This document shows positions 37,205 through 46,753 of a stretch of 64,000 nucleotides of DNA, one piece after another. The position numbers and the translations under genes were made by a program. Position 1 is the first letter of the stretch, and each line of letters opens with the position of its first letter. Source of the stretch: Psychromonas antarctica (lineage in GTDB: Bacteria; Pseudomonadota; Gammaproteobacteria; Enterobacterales; Psychromonadaceae); NCBI RefSeq assembly GCF_022267535.1, contig NZ_JAHNZV010000009.1:1-64000 (forward strand), read 5' to 3'. Below the pieces are notes generated by a model, which saw nothing but the letters and a program-made list of their open reading frames with translations, had not been told where the DNA came from and ran no database searches.

Positions 37205-38056
37205 ATGAAAATACCGAAAAGAATACAACCGCTCGTTGACGATGGTTTAGTCGACAGTGTTTTACAACAGTTGATGAGTGGTAAAGAAGCCACCGTTTAT
37301 ATAGTGCAGTGTGGCGATTTTATTCGTTGTGCAAAAGTATATAAAGAAGCCAGTAAACGTAGTTTCAAACAAGCTGTGTTATATAGTGAGGGGCGTAAAG
37401 TCCGAAGTGGCCGTCGTGCTCGGGCGATGGAAAAAAGCTCTAAGTTTGGTCGCGAGCAACAAGAAAATATTTGGCAAAATGCTGAAGTGGATGCATTGTA
37501 TAAATTAGCAGAAGCTGGTGTGCGTGTGCCGCAACCCTATGGTTGCTTCGAAGGTGTGCTTTTAATGGATTTGATCACTGATGAAGATGGCTCTGCTGCT
37601 CCTCGTTTGAATGATATCTCTATGTCAGAAGAGCAAGCACTCGAAGATCATACTGAAATAATGAGTTTTATTGTATCTATGTTGAACGTTGGCATTATAC
37701 ACGGTGATTTATCGGAGTTTAATGTATTAGTTGATGAGAGGGGGCCGGTAATAATTGATTTACCACAAGCGGTCGATGCATCTGCCAATAATAATGCCAA
37801 GAAAATGTTATTACGTGATGTAGATAATATGACCCGTTATTACGCGCAATTTGCACCTCAACTAGCGCAAAGTAAATATGGTCAGGAAATATGGGCATTA
37901 TATGAAAAGGGCTTATTATCAGCCAGTACGGTATTAACGGGCAAATTTTTTGAGAAAGATGAAATAACCAATGTAAGCAATGTGCTTGATGAAATTTCGA
38001 CAGCGCGACAAGAGTATGAAGACAACATTCAACGAAAACAGGATTTTGACCTGTAG
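37205..38056 (+). CDS. RIO1-type serine/threonine protein kinase
   Basis: Atypical protein kinase of the RIO family, 283 residues. The nucleotide-binding loop is SGKEATVY (about 25-32), the ATP-contacting lysine is in RCAKVYK, the catalytic loop is IHGDLSEFNVLV (about 163-174) and the metal-binding loop IIDLPQAVD (about 180-188), all intact. Bacterial RIO1-like proteins are common in gammaproteobacteria, but their physiological targets are poorly known, although archaeal and eukaryotic members act in ribosome maturation. Monocistronic, after a long structured leader. Confidence 0.9.
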   Translation: MKIPKRIQPLVDDGLVDSVLQQLMSGKEATVYIVQCGDFIRCAKVYKEASKRSFKQAVLYSEGRKVRSGRRARAMEKSSKFGREQQENIWQNAEVDALYKLAEAGVRVPQPYGCFEGVLLMDLITDEDGSAAPRLNDISMSEEQALEDHTEIMSFIVSMLNVGIIHGDLSEFNVLVDERGPVIIDLPQAVDASANNNAKKMLLRDVDNMTRYYAQFAPQLAQSKYGQEIWALYEKGLLSASTVLTGKFFEKDEITNVSNVLDEISTARQEYEDNIQRKQDFDL

Positions 38057-38080
38057 TTCGCAATTTAGCGCAATTGCACG

Positions 38081-38106
38081 CGTCCCCCAATAGTGTAGGG
38101 GGGACG
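38081..38106. other. GC-rich hairpin between the kinase gene and ampG
   Basis: CGTCCCCC (38081-38088) pairs with GGGGGACG (38099-38106) around a 10-nt loop. This stem is unusually GC-rich for the window. No T-run follows on either strand, so it is not a standard intrinsic terminator, but its place between two convergent genes suggests a role at transcript ends. Confidence 0.4.
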
Positions 38107-38242
38107 AAAATGAGAAAGTCCTAAAAGTGCACTTCAGTGTAAACACTTTCAGTACTCAAGATCATCATGTTATGCTTTTGTGCGTATTGAGGCGACGCTG
38201 TGAATCTGCTTCTTGAAGTGAATTGGACATATGTAGGAATTT

Positions 38243-39592
38243 TTAATCTTTTATCATTTTCTTGAGTAACAAAATCAACCCCAGAACCGGCACACCAATT
38301 AATGCCGATCCGACAAAAAAAGCAATATAACCAAAACTTTCCACATAGATCCCTGAAAAACCAGCAATAAATTTCGGGAACAACAGCATCAACGAACTAA
38401 ACAGCGCATATTGTGTTGCTGAGAACTCGATATTGGTGAGCTTAGATATATAAGTAATAAATGCGGTCGTGGCAATGCCTGCACTGATATTGTCCATGGA
38501 AATGATAAGGGTTAATAACGCGATATCTTTTCCTACAAAAGCCAGAACAGCGAAGATAAAGTTAGTTATTACCACTAAAAAGGCGCCTAGAAATAAAATA
38601 GAATAAGTGCTGTAACGGCTTAATAATACACCGCCTAGCGCCGCACCGAGCAAGGTCATAATAACGCCGAACACTTTAGAGATAGCGGCAACTTCTCCTA
38701 AGGTATATCCCATATCAAGATAAAATGGGTTAGCCATTACTCCCATCACAATATCGGATATTCGGTAAGTACCTATGAGCAATAAGATAACGGCAGCTGG
38801 TTTGCCATAACGTTGGAAAAAGTCTGTAAAAGGCGCGACAATTGCGATGTCTAGCCAGGCTAAAAAGTGCGCGATAGTCTGTGGTAAACGCTGATATCTA
38901 AGTTGCGATTCAATCTGTGCATTATGATCTTTTTGCTTATTTATATACTCGGGCTCATGGCATATAAAAGTAGTTATAATACCTACTCCCATGCAGCCAG
39001 CCATCACCAAATAGGCGGTGGACCAAGCCGATAATTGATACGCGTCACCATCACTTGCCCAAGCGGCAATAAGTAAAGCCCCAGCGCCAGCGACCATCAT
39101 CGCTATGCGGTAACCTGTCATATAAGCTGCGGCCATCGCTGCTTGATACTTCTCTGGTGCTGATTCAATTCGGAAAGCATCAATCACAATATCTTGGGTG
39201 GCAGAGCTATAGGCAACAATCAATGCAAAGATAACGAACGAAGTTAAATTTTGTTGTGGATCGCTCTTCGCCATACCTATGATTGCCAAAACAATAGCGA
39301 TTTGCGAGAGCAGTAACCAAGCCCGTCTGCGGCCTAAGCAGCGTGTTAATAATGGAATGGAGAAACGATCAACTAGCGGGGACCAAATCCATTTCCAGCC
39401 ATACGCTAGTGGTATCCAACTGAAATAGCCTATATTCTCAAGGCTAATACCTGCGCCGCGTAGCCATAATCCGAGTGTTGTAAATATTAAAAGTAGCGGC
39501 AATCCGGAAGAAAAACCGAGAAAGAATAAAATGGCAACGCGTTTCTCAGTATATATATTAAAGTTTTGTAACCATGATTTTAAGTTAGGCAT
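38243..39592 (-). CDS. ampG: Muropeptide permease AmpG (MFS family)
   Basis: Inner-membrane importer of anhydro-muropeptides for cell-wall recycling. About 449 residues from the ATG at 39592 (MPNLKSWLQ), preferred over a start 11 codons upstream because homologues begin near here. About 12-14 hydrophobic segments. Family features: LFFLGFSSGLPLLLIFTTLGLWLR near the N terminus, YGWKWIWSPLVDR, GRRRAWLLLSQ, and SATQDIVIDAFRIE. Appears monocistronic; no ampC/ampR nearby. Confidence 0.9.
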   Translation of the reverse strand: MPNLKSWLQNFNIYTEKRVAILFFLGFSSGLPLLLIFTTLGLWLRGAGISLENIGYFSWIPLAYGWKWIWSPLVDRFSIPLLTRCLGRRRAWLLLSQIAIVLAIIGMAKSDPQQNLTSFVIFALIVAYSSATQDIVIDAFRIESAPEKYQAAMAAAYMTGYRIAMMVAGAGALLIAAWASDGDAYQLSAWSTAYLVMAGCMGVGIITTFICHEPEYINKQKDHNAQIESQLRYQRLPQTIAHFLAWLDIAIVAPFTDFFQRYGKPAAVILLLIGTYRISDIVMGVMANPFYLDMGYTLGEVAAISKVFGVIMTLLGAALGGVLLSRYSTYSILFLGAFLVVITNFIFAVLAFVGKDIALLTLIISMDNISAGIATTAFITYISKLTNIEFSATQYALFSSLMLLFPKFIAGFSGIYVESFGYIAFFVGSALIGVPVLGLILLLKKMIKD

Positions 39593-39697
39593 AACAACTG
39601 TGCTTTTAATAAAAAAGGATAGCATAAATCTATAACGCAGACTTTACACAAATACTGTTGGGTCTATTAACAAACCCAATTAGAATTTGCTATGCCA

Positions 39698-40807
39698 TTA
39701 GTGATCAAATTGATGACCGATCAGCTCAAATCGCCAGCCAGTTAATAATTTTGGCTTGTCAGCGCTTTCTTTTTGAGTCTGATCGAGCTTCCATAACCAG
39801 CTTAAATACTCATCAATGATACGTTTTGAAGCAATCAACTCAAGAGGAAGTTCATATTGTCCAGCGCAGAGTTGAATCTTTTCGCGCATCGATTTGAAGG
39901 TTTTCTTATATGCCGGAAAATCGACTAAACGTGATATAAAAGGGGGGTAACTGTTTTCATCTTGTTGCATTACTGCAGTGATTATTTGCAGTACTGCTTC
40001 TCCATGAATGCGGATTTCACTGGGTAATAAATTTAAACGGCGCAGATCTTCACTACTACTGGGGCGATAATAAGCTAGTAACCACAAGTGATCCGCTTTA
40101 ATAACAAAGTTCAGTGCTAAGTTGCGTTGTTGTGCCGTTAATAAACGCCACTTTGCCAATGCCTTAATAATCGCAAGACCTTGCCTATCTAATTTAAATA
40201 AGTTATTAAGGGATTTATAGGCATTCTCTGGATCTGTTTTTTTCATTTTAAGATCAAGAATAGTTTGGCACTCTTGTTCAAAAAACAGGGTCATCTTTTT
40301 ATCTTTAAGTTGTTGCTGTAATTTAGCTAAGCAAGGCTGTAAATGTAGTACATCGGCAGCTGCATAGGTTACCTGTTTAGCTGTTAAAGGACGGGCGCAC
40401 CAGTCTGTTCGCGATTCGCCTTTATCAACGATGACACCTTGAAGTGCTTCAACCATTTTGGCGTAACCTATTGAGGCCCCTAAGTTCAAGAAAGCACAAG
40501 CTACTTGCGTATCGAACAGTGTGAAGTTGAGATCTCCTTTATGATCACGAATAATCTCTAAATCCTCACTACTGGCATGTAAAATACAATTTTTCCCGTC
40601 AAGTGCCATCCAAAATTCAGAGAGATCTCTGATTGCTATTGGATCGATTAAAGTTATTTTTTCATTTTGTGAAATTTGTAGTAAACCAAGATTAGCAACG
40701 AAGGTACGGGTACGAACAAATTCTGTATCGAGTGAAATAGGGCTATCGTCAAGTGTTACTATAAATTCATGCAATTGCGCTTGTGTTGTGATGATGTCAA
40801 ATTGCAT
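39698..40807 (-). CDS. rnd: Ribonuclease D
   Basis: 3'-5' exoribonuclease that trims tRNA and other stable RNA precursors. 369 residues (E. coli 375). DEDD-type catalytic residues are visible in ISLDTEFVRTRTF, ASSEDLEII and YAAADVLHL (the DEDDy tyrosine), followed by two HRDC-like regions (about 205-285 and 290-365). Cytoplasmic. Possibly its own transcription unit, with a 100-bp gap to ampG. Confidence 0.96.
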   Translation of the reverse strand: MQFDIITTQAQLHEFIVTLDDSPISLDTEFVRTRTFVANLGLLQISQNEKITLIDPIAIRDLSEFWMALDGKNCILHASSEDLEIIRDHKGDLNFTLFDTQVACAFLNLGASIGYAKMVEALQGVIVDKGESRTDWCARPLTAKQVTYAAADVLHLQPCLAKLQQQLKDKKMTLFFEQECQTILDLKMKKTDPENAYKSLNNLFKLDRQGLAIIKALAKWRLLTAQQRNLALNFVIKADHLWLLAYYRPSSSEDLRRLNLLPSEIRIHGEAVLQIITAVMQQDENSYPPFISRLVDFPAYKKTFKSMREKIQLCAGQYELPLELIASKRIIDEYLSWLWKLDQTQKESADKPKLLTGWRFELIGHQFDH

Positions 40808-41155
40808 AGATGCTCCCAGAGATAAAATTAATTAGCGCATATCTTACGGAATTAATTGAAAATCATCCATTGATATTAATGATAGTTCGATCATCGCTAG
40901 CTCATTAGTTCACAAGCAGGTGCGTTGTAAATGAATGCTTTTGGTTTTTTTTCGCATATAATCTGGAATTTAGTGCATAAATAAGCATTAATGAAATGAT
41001 TTTTTAGGTCCTATCTTGTGAGATTGATGCTGATCAATTAGAATGACATTTCTGGAAACCTCAAACAATTTTTCTCTGATAATGATTCCCATTTGGTATC
41101 TATCAACGGATGACAGATTGTATTAGCAAAAGCATATAGCGTGGTAAGGAAAATG
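40808..41155. other. Intergenic region between rnd and leuC
   Basis: 348 bp without a gene. It contains a TATAAT hexamer (40957-40962) with no good -35, AT-rich sequence and an A/G-rich ribosome site (AAGGA, 41146-41150) just before leuC. I looked for a leucine-rich leader peptide and attenuator of the enteric leu type and did not find one. Confidence 0.4.
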
Positions 41156-42553
41156 ATGACTAAAACAATGTATGAAAAAATCTGGGATGCGCATTTGGTT
41201 TATGAGCCAGAGTCGGGATCTCCACTATTATTTGTTGATAGACACTTGATGCATGAAGTGACAAGCCCTCAAGCATTCGAAGGGCTAAAACTGCAAAGTC
41301 GTTCTATTCGTAATAGACATAGTATTCTGGGGACAATCGATCACTGTGTCCCTACTGTGGATCGTACCAACATTGTTGATGTTATTGCTAAAAAGCAAGT
41401 TGATACAATGGCTGCTAACTGCGCGACTCATAATATTAACCTGTACGGTTTAGACAGTAAAAATAATGGTGTTATCCATATTGTTGTACCTGAGCATGGG
41501 TTTGTACATCCTGGTATGGTGGTTTGTTGTGGTGATAGCCATACGGCAACTCACGGTGCGTTCGGTGCATTAGCGTTTGGTATTGGTACTTCTGAAGTTG
41601 AACATATTTTAGCAACGCAAACGTTGCAACAAACCAAAGCAAAAACCATGTTAGTCAAGGTAGAAGGCAAGCTTTCTGAATTTGCTACTGCGAAAGATGT
41701 TGCGCTTGCGATCATTGCTGTGACGGGTACTGCTGGTGGTACTGGTTATGTAATGGAATTTGCGGGTGATACGATTACTGATCTGAGTATGGAAGCTCGA
41801 ATGACATTATGTAATATGGCAATCGAAGCGGGTGCTCGTGCTGGGCTTGTAGCGCCAGATCAAAAAACCTACGATTATCTTGAAGGTAAAGATTTTGCGC
41901 CTAAAGGTGATGATTGGGATGCAGCCGTTGCTTATTGGAAAACGATGGTATCGGATCAAGATGCTAAGTTTGATGCAACGATTACTTTAAGAGCTGAAGA
42001 TATTGCACCACAAGTTTCTTGGGGTACTTCACCAGAGCAAGTTGTTGCAGTAGACGGTGTTGTTCCTGCTCCTTCAGATTTTACAAATGAAGTTAAAGCG
42101 CAAGCATGTGTGAATGCACTTAAATACATGGATCTTAAAGCGGGTCAGAAAATGACTGATATCAATATTGATATCGTATTTATCGGCTCATGTACTAATG
42201 GTCGTATCGAAGATTTCCGTGCAGCAGCTAAATTACTTAAAGGTAAAAAAGTAGCGGCAGGTGTTCAGGCGATTGCTGTACCGGGTTCATTCCCTGTGAA
42301 ATTACAAGCTGAAAACGAGGGATTAGATAAAATCTTTATTGATGCAGGCTGGGAATGGCGTGATCCAGGTTGTTCAATGTGTTTGGCAATGAACGGTGAT
42401 GAATTAAAAGACGGTCAACGCTGTGCTTCTACTTCAAACCGTAACTTTGAAGGTCGTCAAGGCAAAGGTGGTCGTACGCATCTTGTTTCACCTGCGATGG
42501 CTGCAGCGGCTTCAGTAGCGGGCCACTTCGTTGATATTCGTGATTTGAAATAG
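41156..42553 (+). CDS. leuC: 3-isopropylmalate dehydratase large subunit
   Basis: Iron-sulphur aconitase-type subunit that, with LeuD, isomerises 2- to 3-isopropylmalate in leucine synthesis; the same enzyme can act on citramalate. From the ATG at 41156 ([13 protein letters not shown]) the protein has 465 residues, in step with E. coli LeuC (466). The 4Fe-4S ligands lie in FIGSCTNGR and [11 protein letters not shown]. Conserved [26 protein letters not shown] is present. Upstream GTG and ATG codons are possible but less likely. It is followed by leuD after 10 bases. Confidence 0.97.
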   Translation: MTKTMYEKIWDAHLVYEPESGSPLLFVDRHLMHEVTSPQAFEGLKLQSRSIRNRHSILGTIDHCVPTVDRTNIVDVIAKKQVDTMAANCATHNINLYGLDSKNNGVIHIVVPEHGFVHPGMVVCCGDSHTATHGAFGALAFGIGTSEVEHILATQTLQQTKAKTMLVKVEGKLSEFATAKDVALAIIAVTGTAGGTGYVMEFAGDTITDLSMEARMTLCNMAIEAGARAGLVAPDQKTYDYLEGKDFAPKGDDWDAAVAYWKTMVSDQDAKFDATITLRAEDIAPQVSWGTSPEQVVAVDGVVPAPSDFTNEVKAQACVNALKYMDLKAGQKMTDINIDIVFIGSCTNGRIEDFRAAAKLLKGKKVAAGVQAIAVPGSFPVKLQAENEGLDKIFIDAGWEWRDPGCSMCLAMNGDELKDGQRCASTSNRNFEGRQGKGGRTHLVSPAMAAAASVAGHFVDIRDLK

Positions 42554-42563
42554 GAAATAAATA

Positions 42564-43178
42564 ATGCAACCATATACTAAACATACTAGCATTGCGGCAT
42601 TAATGGATCGCAGTAATGTAGATACTGACCAAATTATTCCTAAGAACTTTATGAAAAAAGTAGAGCGTACAGGTTTTGGTATTCATTTATTCCATAACTG
42701 GCGTTTTCTTGCTGATAATGTAACACCGAACCCTGACTTTGAATTGAATAAGCCTGCTTTTCAGGGCGCTAAAATTCTCGTCGCGGGGGAAAACTTTGGC
42801 TGTGGATCTTCTCGTGAACACGCACCGTGGGCTATTGCTGATTATGGTTTTAATACCATTATTTCAACTAGCTTTGCTGATATTTTCTTTAGCAACTGTT
42901 TTAAAAATAGTATTTTACCGATTAAAGTTAGTGAAGATCAATTAGCTGCTTTAATGGCTGAAATTGCTGCTAATGAAGGTGTACAATTTACGGTTGATCT
43001 AGAAGCGCAAAAAGTGACAACACCAGGTGGTATTGAAATCAATTTTGTCGTTGATGCGTTCCGTAAAGAATCTTTGTTGGATGGGCTTGATGATATAGCT
43101 TGGACATTAAAACACGAAGATAAAATCACCGCCTTTGAAGAAAAACAAAAACAAACATTGCCATGGTTATGGAAATAA
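42564..43178 (+). CDS. leuD: 3-isopropylmalate dehydratase small subunit
   Basis: Swivel-domain partner of LeuC. 204 residues with the family motifs RSNVDTDQIIPKNFMK and GENFGCGSSREHAPWA (the substrate-contacting loop). E. coli LeuD has 201 residues. It is co-transcribed with leuC and followed by a terminator, so the LeuA-like gene downstream may have separate or readthrough expression. Confidence 0.97.
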   Translation: MQPYTKHTSIAALMDRSNVDTDQIIPKNFMKKVERTGFGIHLFHNWRFLADNVTPNPDFELNKPAFQGAKILVAGENFGCGSSREHAPWAIADYGFNTIISTSFADIFFSNCFKNSILPIKVSEDQLAALMAEIAANEGVQFTVDLEAQKVTTPGGIEINFVVDAFRKESLLDGLDDIAWTLKHEDKITAFEEKQKQTLPWLWK

Positions 43179-43225
43179 TGACTACTTTTAACTTTTGTAA
43201 GTAGTTTATTTATTAGTTTGTAATT

Positions 43226-43252
43226 AAAGGCGCACAAGATGCGCCTTTTTAT
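43226..43252 (+). terminator. Intrinsic terminator after leuD
   Basis: AAAGGCGCA (43226-43234) pairs with TGCGCCTTT (43240-43248) over 9 bp with a 5-nt loop and runs into TTTTATTT. It separates leuCD from the LeuA-like gene 86 bases further on, and might be a partial terminator. Confidence 0.85.
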
Positions 43253-43337
43253 TTCTAGCTTATTGAAAATTTATTGGATTGCGCTTTGATGTGTCATCCA
43301 ATCAATTTTTAAACCTGTTTATAGATGGAGTAAGGCA

Positions 43338-44864
43338 ATGACGCAAAAAAATGTCACTGTGCAGTTAATGGATACGACCTTACGCGATGGCGAGCAAACC
43401 CAGGCGGTTTCATTTTCTCCTGCTGAAAAAGTCAGCATTGCGAAAGCACTCTTACAAAAACTTAAAATTGACCGTATTGAAGTGGCATCCGCACGCGTCT
43501 CTGATGGTGAAAAAGAGGCGGTAACAAAACTTAATCGCTGGGCTGCTGCTGAAGGTTTAGTTGAAAGAATTGAAGTGCTAGGATTTGTTGACCATACATT
43601 AAGTGTCGATTGGATAACGCAGACGGGTGGGAAAGTACTCAATCTTCTCGCTAAAGGTAGCTTAAAACATTGCACCGATCAGTTACGTAAAACGCTGAGT
43701 GAGCATCTTAGTGATATCAAACAGACAGTAGAATATGCACTGCTGCAAGGTTTAAATGTCAATATCTACCTCGAAGATTGGTCAAATGGCTACAAAGACA
43801 GTCCTGAATATGTGTATGAGATGGTCACTCAGCTGCAAGATACGGGAATCAAACATTTTATGTTGCCTGACACATTAGGCGTGATGTCTCCAGATGAAGT
43901 CTTTGTTAGCCTAAGTGATATGGTTGGCCGTTTCCCGCATTTACAGTTTGATTTCCATCCTCATAATGATTATGGGCTGGCGACTGCTAATGCACTGTTT
44001 GCGGTCAAGGCCGGTGTTTCTTCCATTCATTGTACAATGAACTGTTTAGGCGAACGTGCGGGGAATGCTTCATTAACGGAAGTGGCAATTGTTTTACAAG
44101 ATAAATTGGGCAAAAAAGTTAATATTGACGAAAGCGAAATTCACAGCATAAGTAAGATGGTCGAAAATTTTTCAGGTAAACGCGTTGCTGATAATGCCCC
44201 CATTGTTGGCGCTGATGTGTTTACGCAGACCAGTGGTATCCACGCTGATGGTGATAAAAAAGGGGGGTTGTATATCTCTGCGCTAACACCTGAACGTTTC
44301 GCCCGTTCGCGCCGTTATGCTCTCGGGAAAATGAGCGGTAAAGCCTCTTTGGCGAAAAATCTAGAGGCGATGGATATTGATTTGGATGTCGATCAACAGA
44401 AAAAATTATTGAAACGTATTGTTCGATTAGGCGACCAAAAAGCGAGTATTAGTGCTGATGATTTGCCTTTTATTATTGCTGACCTGCTTGAGCGTAACGA
44501 CTACAATTATGTCGAGCTTTTAAACTGCTCAATTAACTCCGGTTTAGATCTTGAATCGACGGTAAGTATTCGCGTGCGTGTTAATGATAAAATTTATAAA
44601 AGAAGTGGTAGTGGTAACGGCGGCTTTGATGCTTTTATTGGTGCAATGAAAAAAGTACTCGCTGAAGAGCATTTTATCTTCCCTGAGTTACTTGATTATC
44701 AATTACGTATCCCCCCTGGTGGGCAGACGAGTGCACTGACTGAATGTTTGGTCACTTGGTTAGATAATGGAGCAAGGCTGACCACGCGAGGCATCAATAG
44801 TAACCAAGTATTAGCGGGCATTAGCGCAACTATTCGTATGATTAATTTGAAAATGCATCAATAA
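43338..44864 (+). CDS. 2-isopropylmalate/citramalate synthase-family protein (LeuA-like)
   Basis: Acyl-CoA condensing enzyme of the DRE-TIM metallolyase family, 508 residues. The TIM-barrel part starts DTTLRDGEQTQAVSFSPAEKV, contains the metal-binding HPHNDYGLA (about 208-216) and QTSGIHADG. A C-terminal LeuA-type allosteric domain follows (about 385-505). It lacks close likeness to E. coli LeuA; the group resembles the second LeuA-like protein next to leuCD in Bacteroidetes, for which citramalate synthase activity (pyruvate plus acetyl-CoA, leading to isoleucine) is a reasonable alternative. Substrate cannot be settled from sequence. leuB is not in the window. Confidence 0.8.
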   Translation: MTQKNVTVQLMDTTLRDGEQTQAVSFSPAEKVSIAKALLQKLKIDRIEVASARVSDGEKEAVTKLNRWAAAEGLVERIEVLGFVDHTLSVDWITQTGGKVLNLLAKGSLKHCTDQLRKTLSEHLSDIKQTVEYALLQGLNVNIYLEDWSNGYKDSPEYVYEMVTQLQDTGIKHFMLPDTLGVMSPDEVFVSLSDMVGRFPHLQFDFHPHNDYGLATANALFAVKAGVSSIHCTMNCLGERAGNASLTEVAIVLQDKLGKKVNIDESEIHSISKMVENFSGKRVADNAPIVGADVFTQTSGIHADGDKKGGLYISALTPERFARSRRYALGKMSGKASLAKNLEAMDIDLDVDQQKKLLKRIVRLGDQKASISADDLPFIIADLLERNDYNYVELLNCSINSGLDLESTVSIRVRVNDKIYKRSGSGNGGFDAFIGAMKKVLAEEHFIFPELLDYQLRIPPGGQTSALTECLVTWLDNGARLTTRGINSNQVLAGISATIRMINLKMHQ

Positions 44865-44876
44865 ATGCGAGCAAGC

Positions 44877-44911
44877 CACAAACAGCCTTAATTGTTTTAA
44901 GGTTGCTTGTG
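44877..44911 (+). terminator. Long hairpin after the LeuA-like gene
   Basis: CACAAACAGCCTTAA (44877-44891) pairs with TTAAGGTTGCTTGTG (44897-44911), 15 positions with one mismatch and one wobble, loop 5 nt. It begins 13 bases after the stop codon. No T-run follows, so it is either an RNA-stabilising 3' hairpin or a weak terminator. Confidence 0.45.
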
Positions 44912-45144
44912 AATCAGCTGTCTTACCTTTCTTCATTACATCGTAAATTTGTCCTCCTTACTTGCTAGCAGTACAAATGTTGTGCTTAGAGATTGTGGGG
45001 CTGTCCCTAGATGCTGCTGTGGTTTATCATCAAAGACAGAGTCAAGGTGTGTACCTGTTTTACTGACGGGTAATGAATATGGTTCGTTGATCAGTAGATA
45101 AGCTACTCCTCAGTGTGTTTTTTACTTTTTTTAAGGAGATTTAA

Positions 45145-45702
45145 ATGAAGAAAATAGCGCTATTATTGCCGGATGGATTTGAAGAAGTTGAAGTGGTCAC
45201 GCCTGTTGATTTCCTTCGCAGAGCGGGAATAGAAGTGATTTTAACAAGTATCGGTGAATTAAATGTAACGGGTGCCCATAATATCGTTATTAAAGCGGAT
45301 ATCACGCTTACTTCGTTGCCTGCTGATATAGACGGAATCATTTTACCAGGGGGCATGCCTGGAGCAGCGAATCTAGCTCAATCAACAGCTGTTATTGAGT
45401 TGGTTCGTAAAATGAATAGTGACAGCAAATTAGTTGCGGCTATCTGTGCGGCTCCCGCGCTGGTATTACAAAGTGCAGGCGTATTAGTTGGCCGTAAATT
45501 TACCTGTTATCCGGGTTTTGAGCATCTCATTAATAATGCTGATTTTAGGACTGAGCGGGTAGTACAAGATGGTAATATTATCACCAGCCGAGGCCCAGGC
45601 AGTGCCGCTGAATTTTCAATCGCACTGATTGAATATTTGCTCACTAAAGAAGCCGCAGAGTTAGTTAAGGAAGCCACCTTACAAAGTGGCACTGCGTGCT
45701 AA
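45145..45702 (+). CDS. yajL: DJ-1/PfpI family protein YajL
   Basis: Small cytoplasmic DJ-1-superfamily protein linked to oxidative and electrophile stress protection; glyoxalase or deglycase and chaperone activities have been proposed for the family. 185 residues. The nucleophilic cysteine lies in the elbow VAAICAAPALVL (about 106), with the conserved acid in FEEVEVVTPVD (about 15-17) and ILPGGMPGA. It starts after a strong AAGGAG. It ends just before a DUF1003 gene, with which it may be co-transcribed. Confidence 0.9.
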   Translation: MKKIALLLPDGFEEVEVVTPVDFLRRAGIEVILTSIGELNVTGAHNIVIKADITLTSLPADIDGIILPGGMPGAANLAQSTAVIELVRKMNSDSKLVAAICAAPALVLQSAGVLVGRKFTCYPGFEHLINNADFRTERVVQDGNIITSRGPGSAAEFSIALIEYLLTKEAAELVKEATLQSGTAC

Positions 45703-45716
45703 AAAGGCAACACCCG

Positions 45717-46226
45717 ATGACAAAAAAGCATATCGATAATCTTTCCAAAACACTTTTGGGCACGGCCTATCAGGATCTTGGCCAATCAGAGCAACATGTT
45801 ATTAACAGTATTGTTGAGAGGGAATCAATTACTGAAAATATCAATGAGGTTTTTTTTGAGCAATTAACTTTTGGGCAACGCTTAGCGGATAAAATCTCAA
45901 CCTTTGGAGGTTCATGGACATTTATCATTATTTTTTTCATCGTATTGGTGTCATGGATGTTAGTGAACTCAGCTTTTTTGATAATACAGAGCGAGCCTTT
46001 TGATCCCTATCCATATATTCTTCTTAATTTAGTTTTATCATCGCTAGCAGCATTGCAAGCACCGATAATAATGATGTCGCAGAACCGCCAGACAATTAAA
46101 GATCGTCTTGATATTAATGAAAATTACAAAGTTAGTTTAAAGACGGATCTTGAGATTATCAGGCTGCACCAAAAGATTGATCTATTGTGTGAAAAATTAT
46201 TGATGCAAAATGAAAAAATTAATTAA
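45717..46226 (+). CDS. DUF1003 family membrane protein
   Basis: About 169 residues from the ATG at 45717, which has AAAAAGG 9 bases upstream; a GTG inside the end of yajL would be a poor start. Two membrane helices (about 72-92 and 102-125) and the family core FGQRLADKISTFGGSWTFI, with NLVLSSLAALQAPIIMMSQNRQ and a C-terminal charged coiled-coil stretch. DUF1003 proteins are widespread with no established function. The gap of only 14 bases suggests co-transcription with yajL. Confidence 0.85.
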   Translation: MTKKHIDNLSKTLLGTAYQDLGQSEQHVINSIVERESITENINEVFFEQLTFGQRLADKISTFGGSWTFIIIFFIVLVSWMLVNSAFLIIQSEPFDPYPYILLNLVLSSLAALQAPIIMMSQNRQTIKDRLDINENYKVSLKTDLEIIRLHQKIDLLCEKLLMQNEKIN

Positions 46227-46582
46227 AGGCGTAGAGATAGGTACGCTTAGCCCCCTGATGGAAGCATGGTGATGTGCGATTGGATATCGTAATACGCTGC
46301 TTAAATAATCAAATTAAGCAATAATAGATTAATTTTCATCATGACGACAAAAATCGCTTTTAATCGCTTCTAAAGCGGGTATTGTTTAGCTCCTCATTGT
46401 TTATTTGGATCCTCCCATGCCGGTCAGTTTCTGCTTAATTTTCGCCACTTTTTTGTGGGGCAGTTCATTTATTGCATTAAAATACGCCATAGATTTTTAT
46501 GATCCCGCACTGGTCATTTTTTTGCGAATGGCCATTACACTAATCACTTGTGTATTTTTATGGCGCTGGGTAAAGCGTTTTC

Positions 46583-46591
46583 AATATCAAC
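46583..46591 (+). repeat. 9-bp target-site duplication, left copy
   Basis: AATATCAAC immediately before the left IS end, identical to 48271-48279. A perfect 9-bp duplication is the footprint of a DDE transposase insertion and indicates a recent event. Confidence 0.95.
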
Positions 46592-46607
46592 CAGCAATTC
46601 TTGGTGA
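46592..46607 (+). repeat. IS terminal inverted repeat, left
   Basis: CAGCAATTCTTGGTGA, perfect inverse of 48255-48270. Beyond these 16 bases the two ends are only loosely similar. Confidence 0.93.
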
Positions 46608-46753
46608 TTCAATATTTAGCAATACAAAATGACTTTTTTAGCCATTTTTTACTTTTCTTGGCAACTAGATGTGCTTTACCTACATTTTTTATTTTAGAAC
46701 AGGCACAGATCAAGCGACACAAGTTAAGTGCATTACCCTAACTCCCTGTGTTT

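Noticed and set aside
40808-41155. Possible leucine leader peptide and attenuator before leuC.
   Set aside because: No short frame with a leucine-codon run and no terminator-antiterminator pair could be seen.
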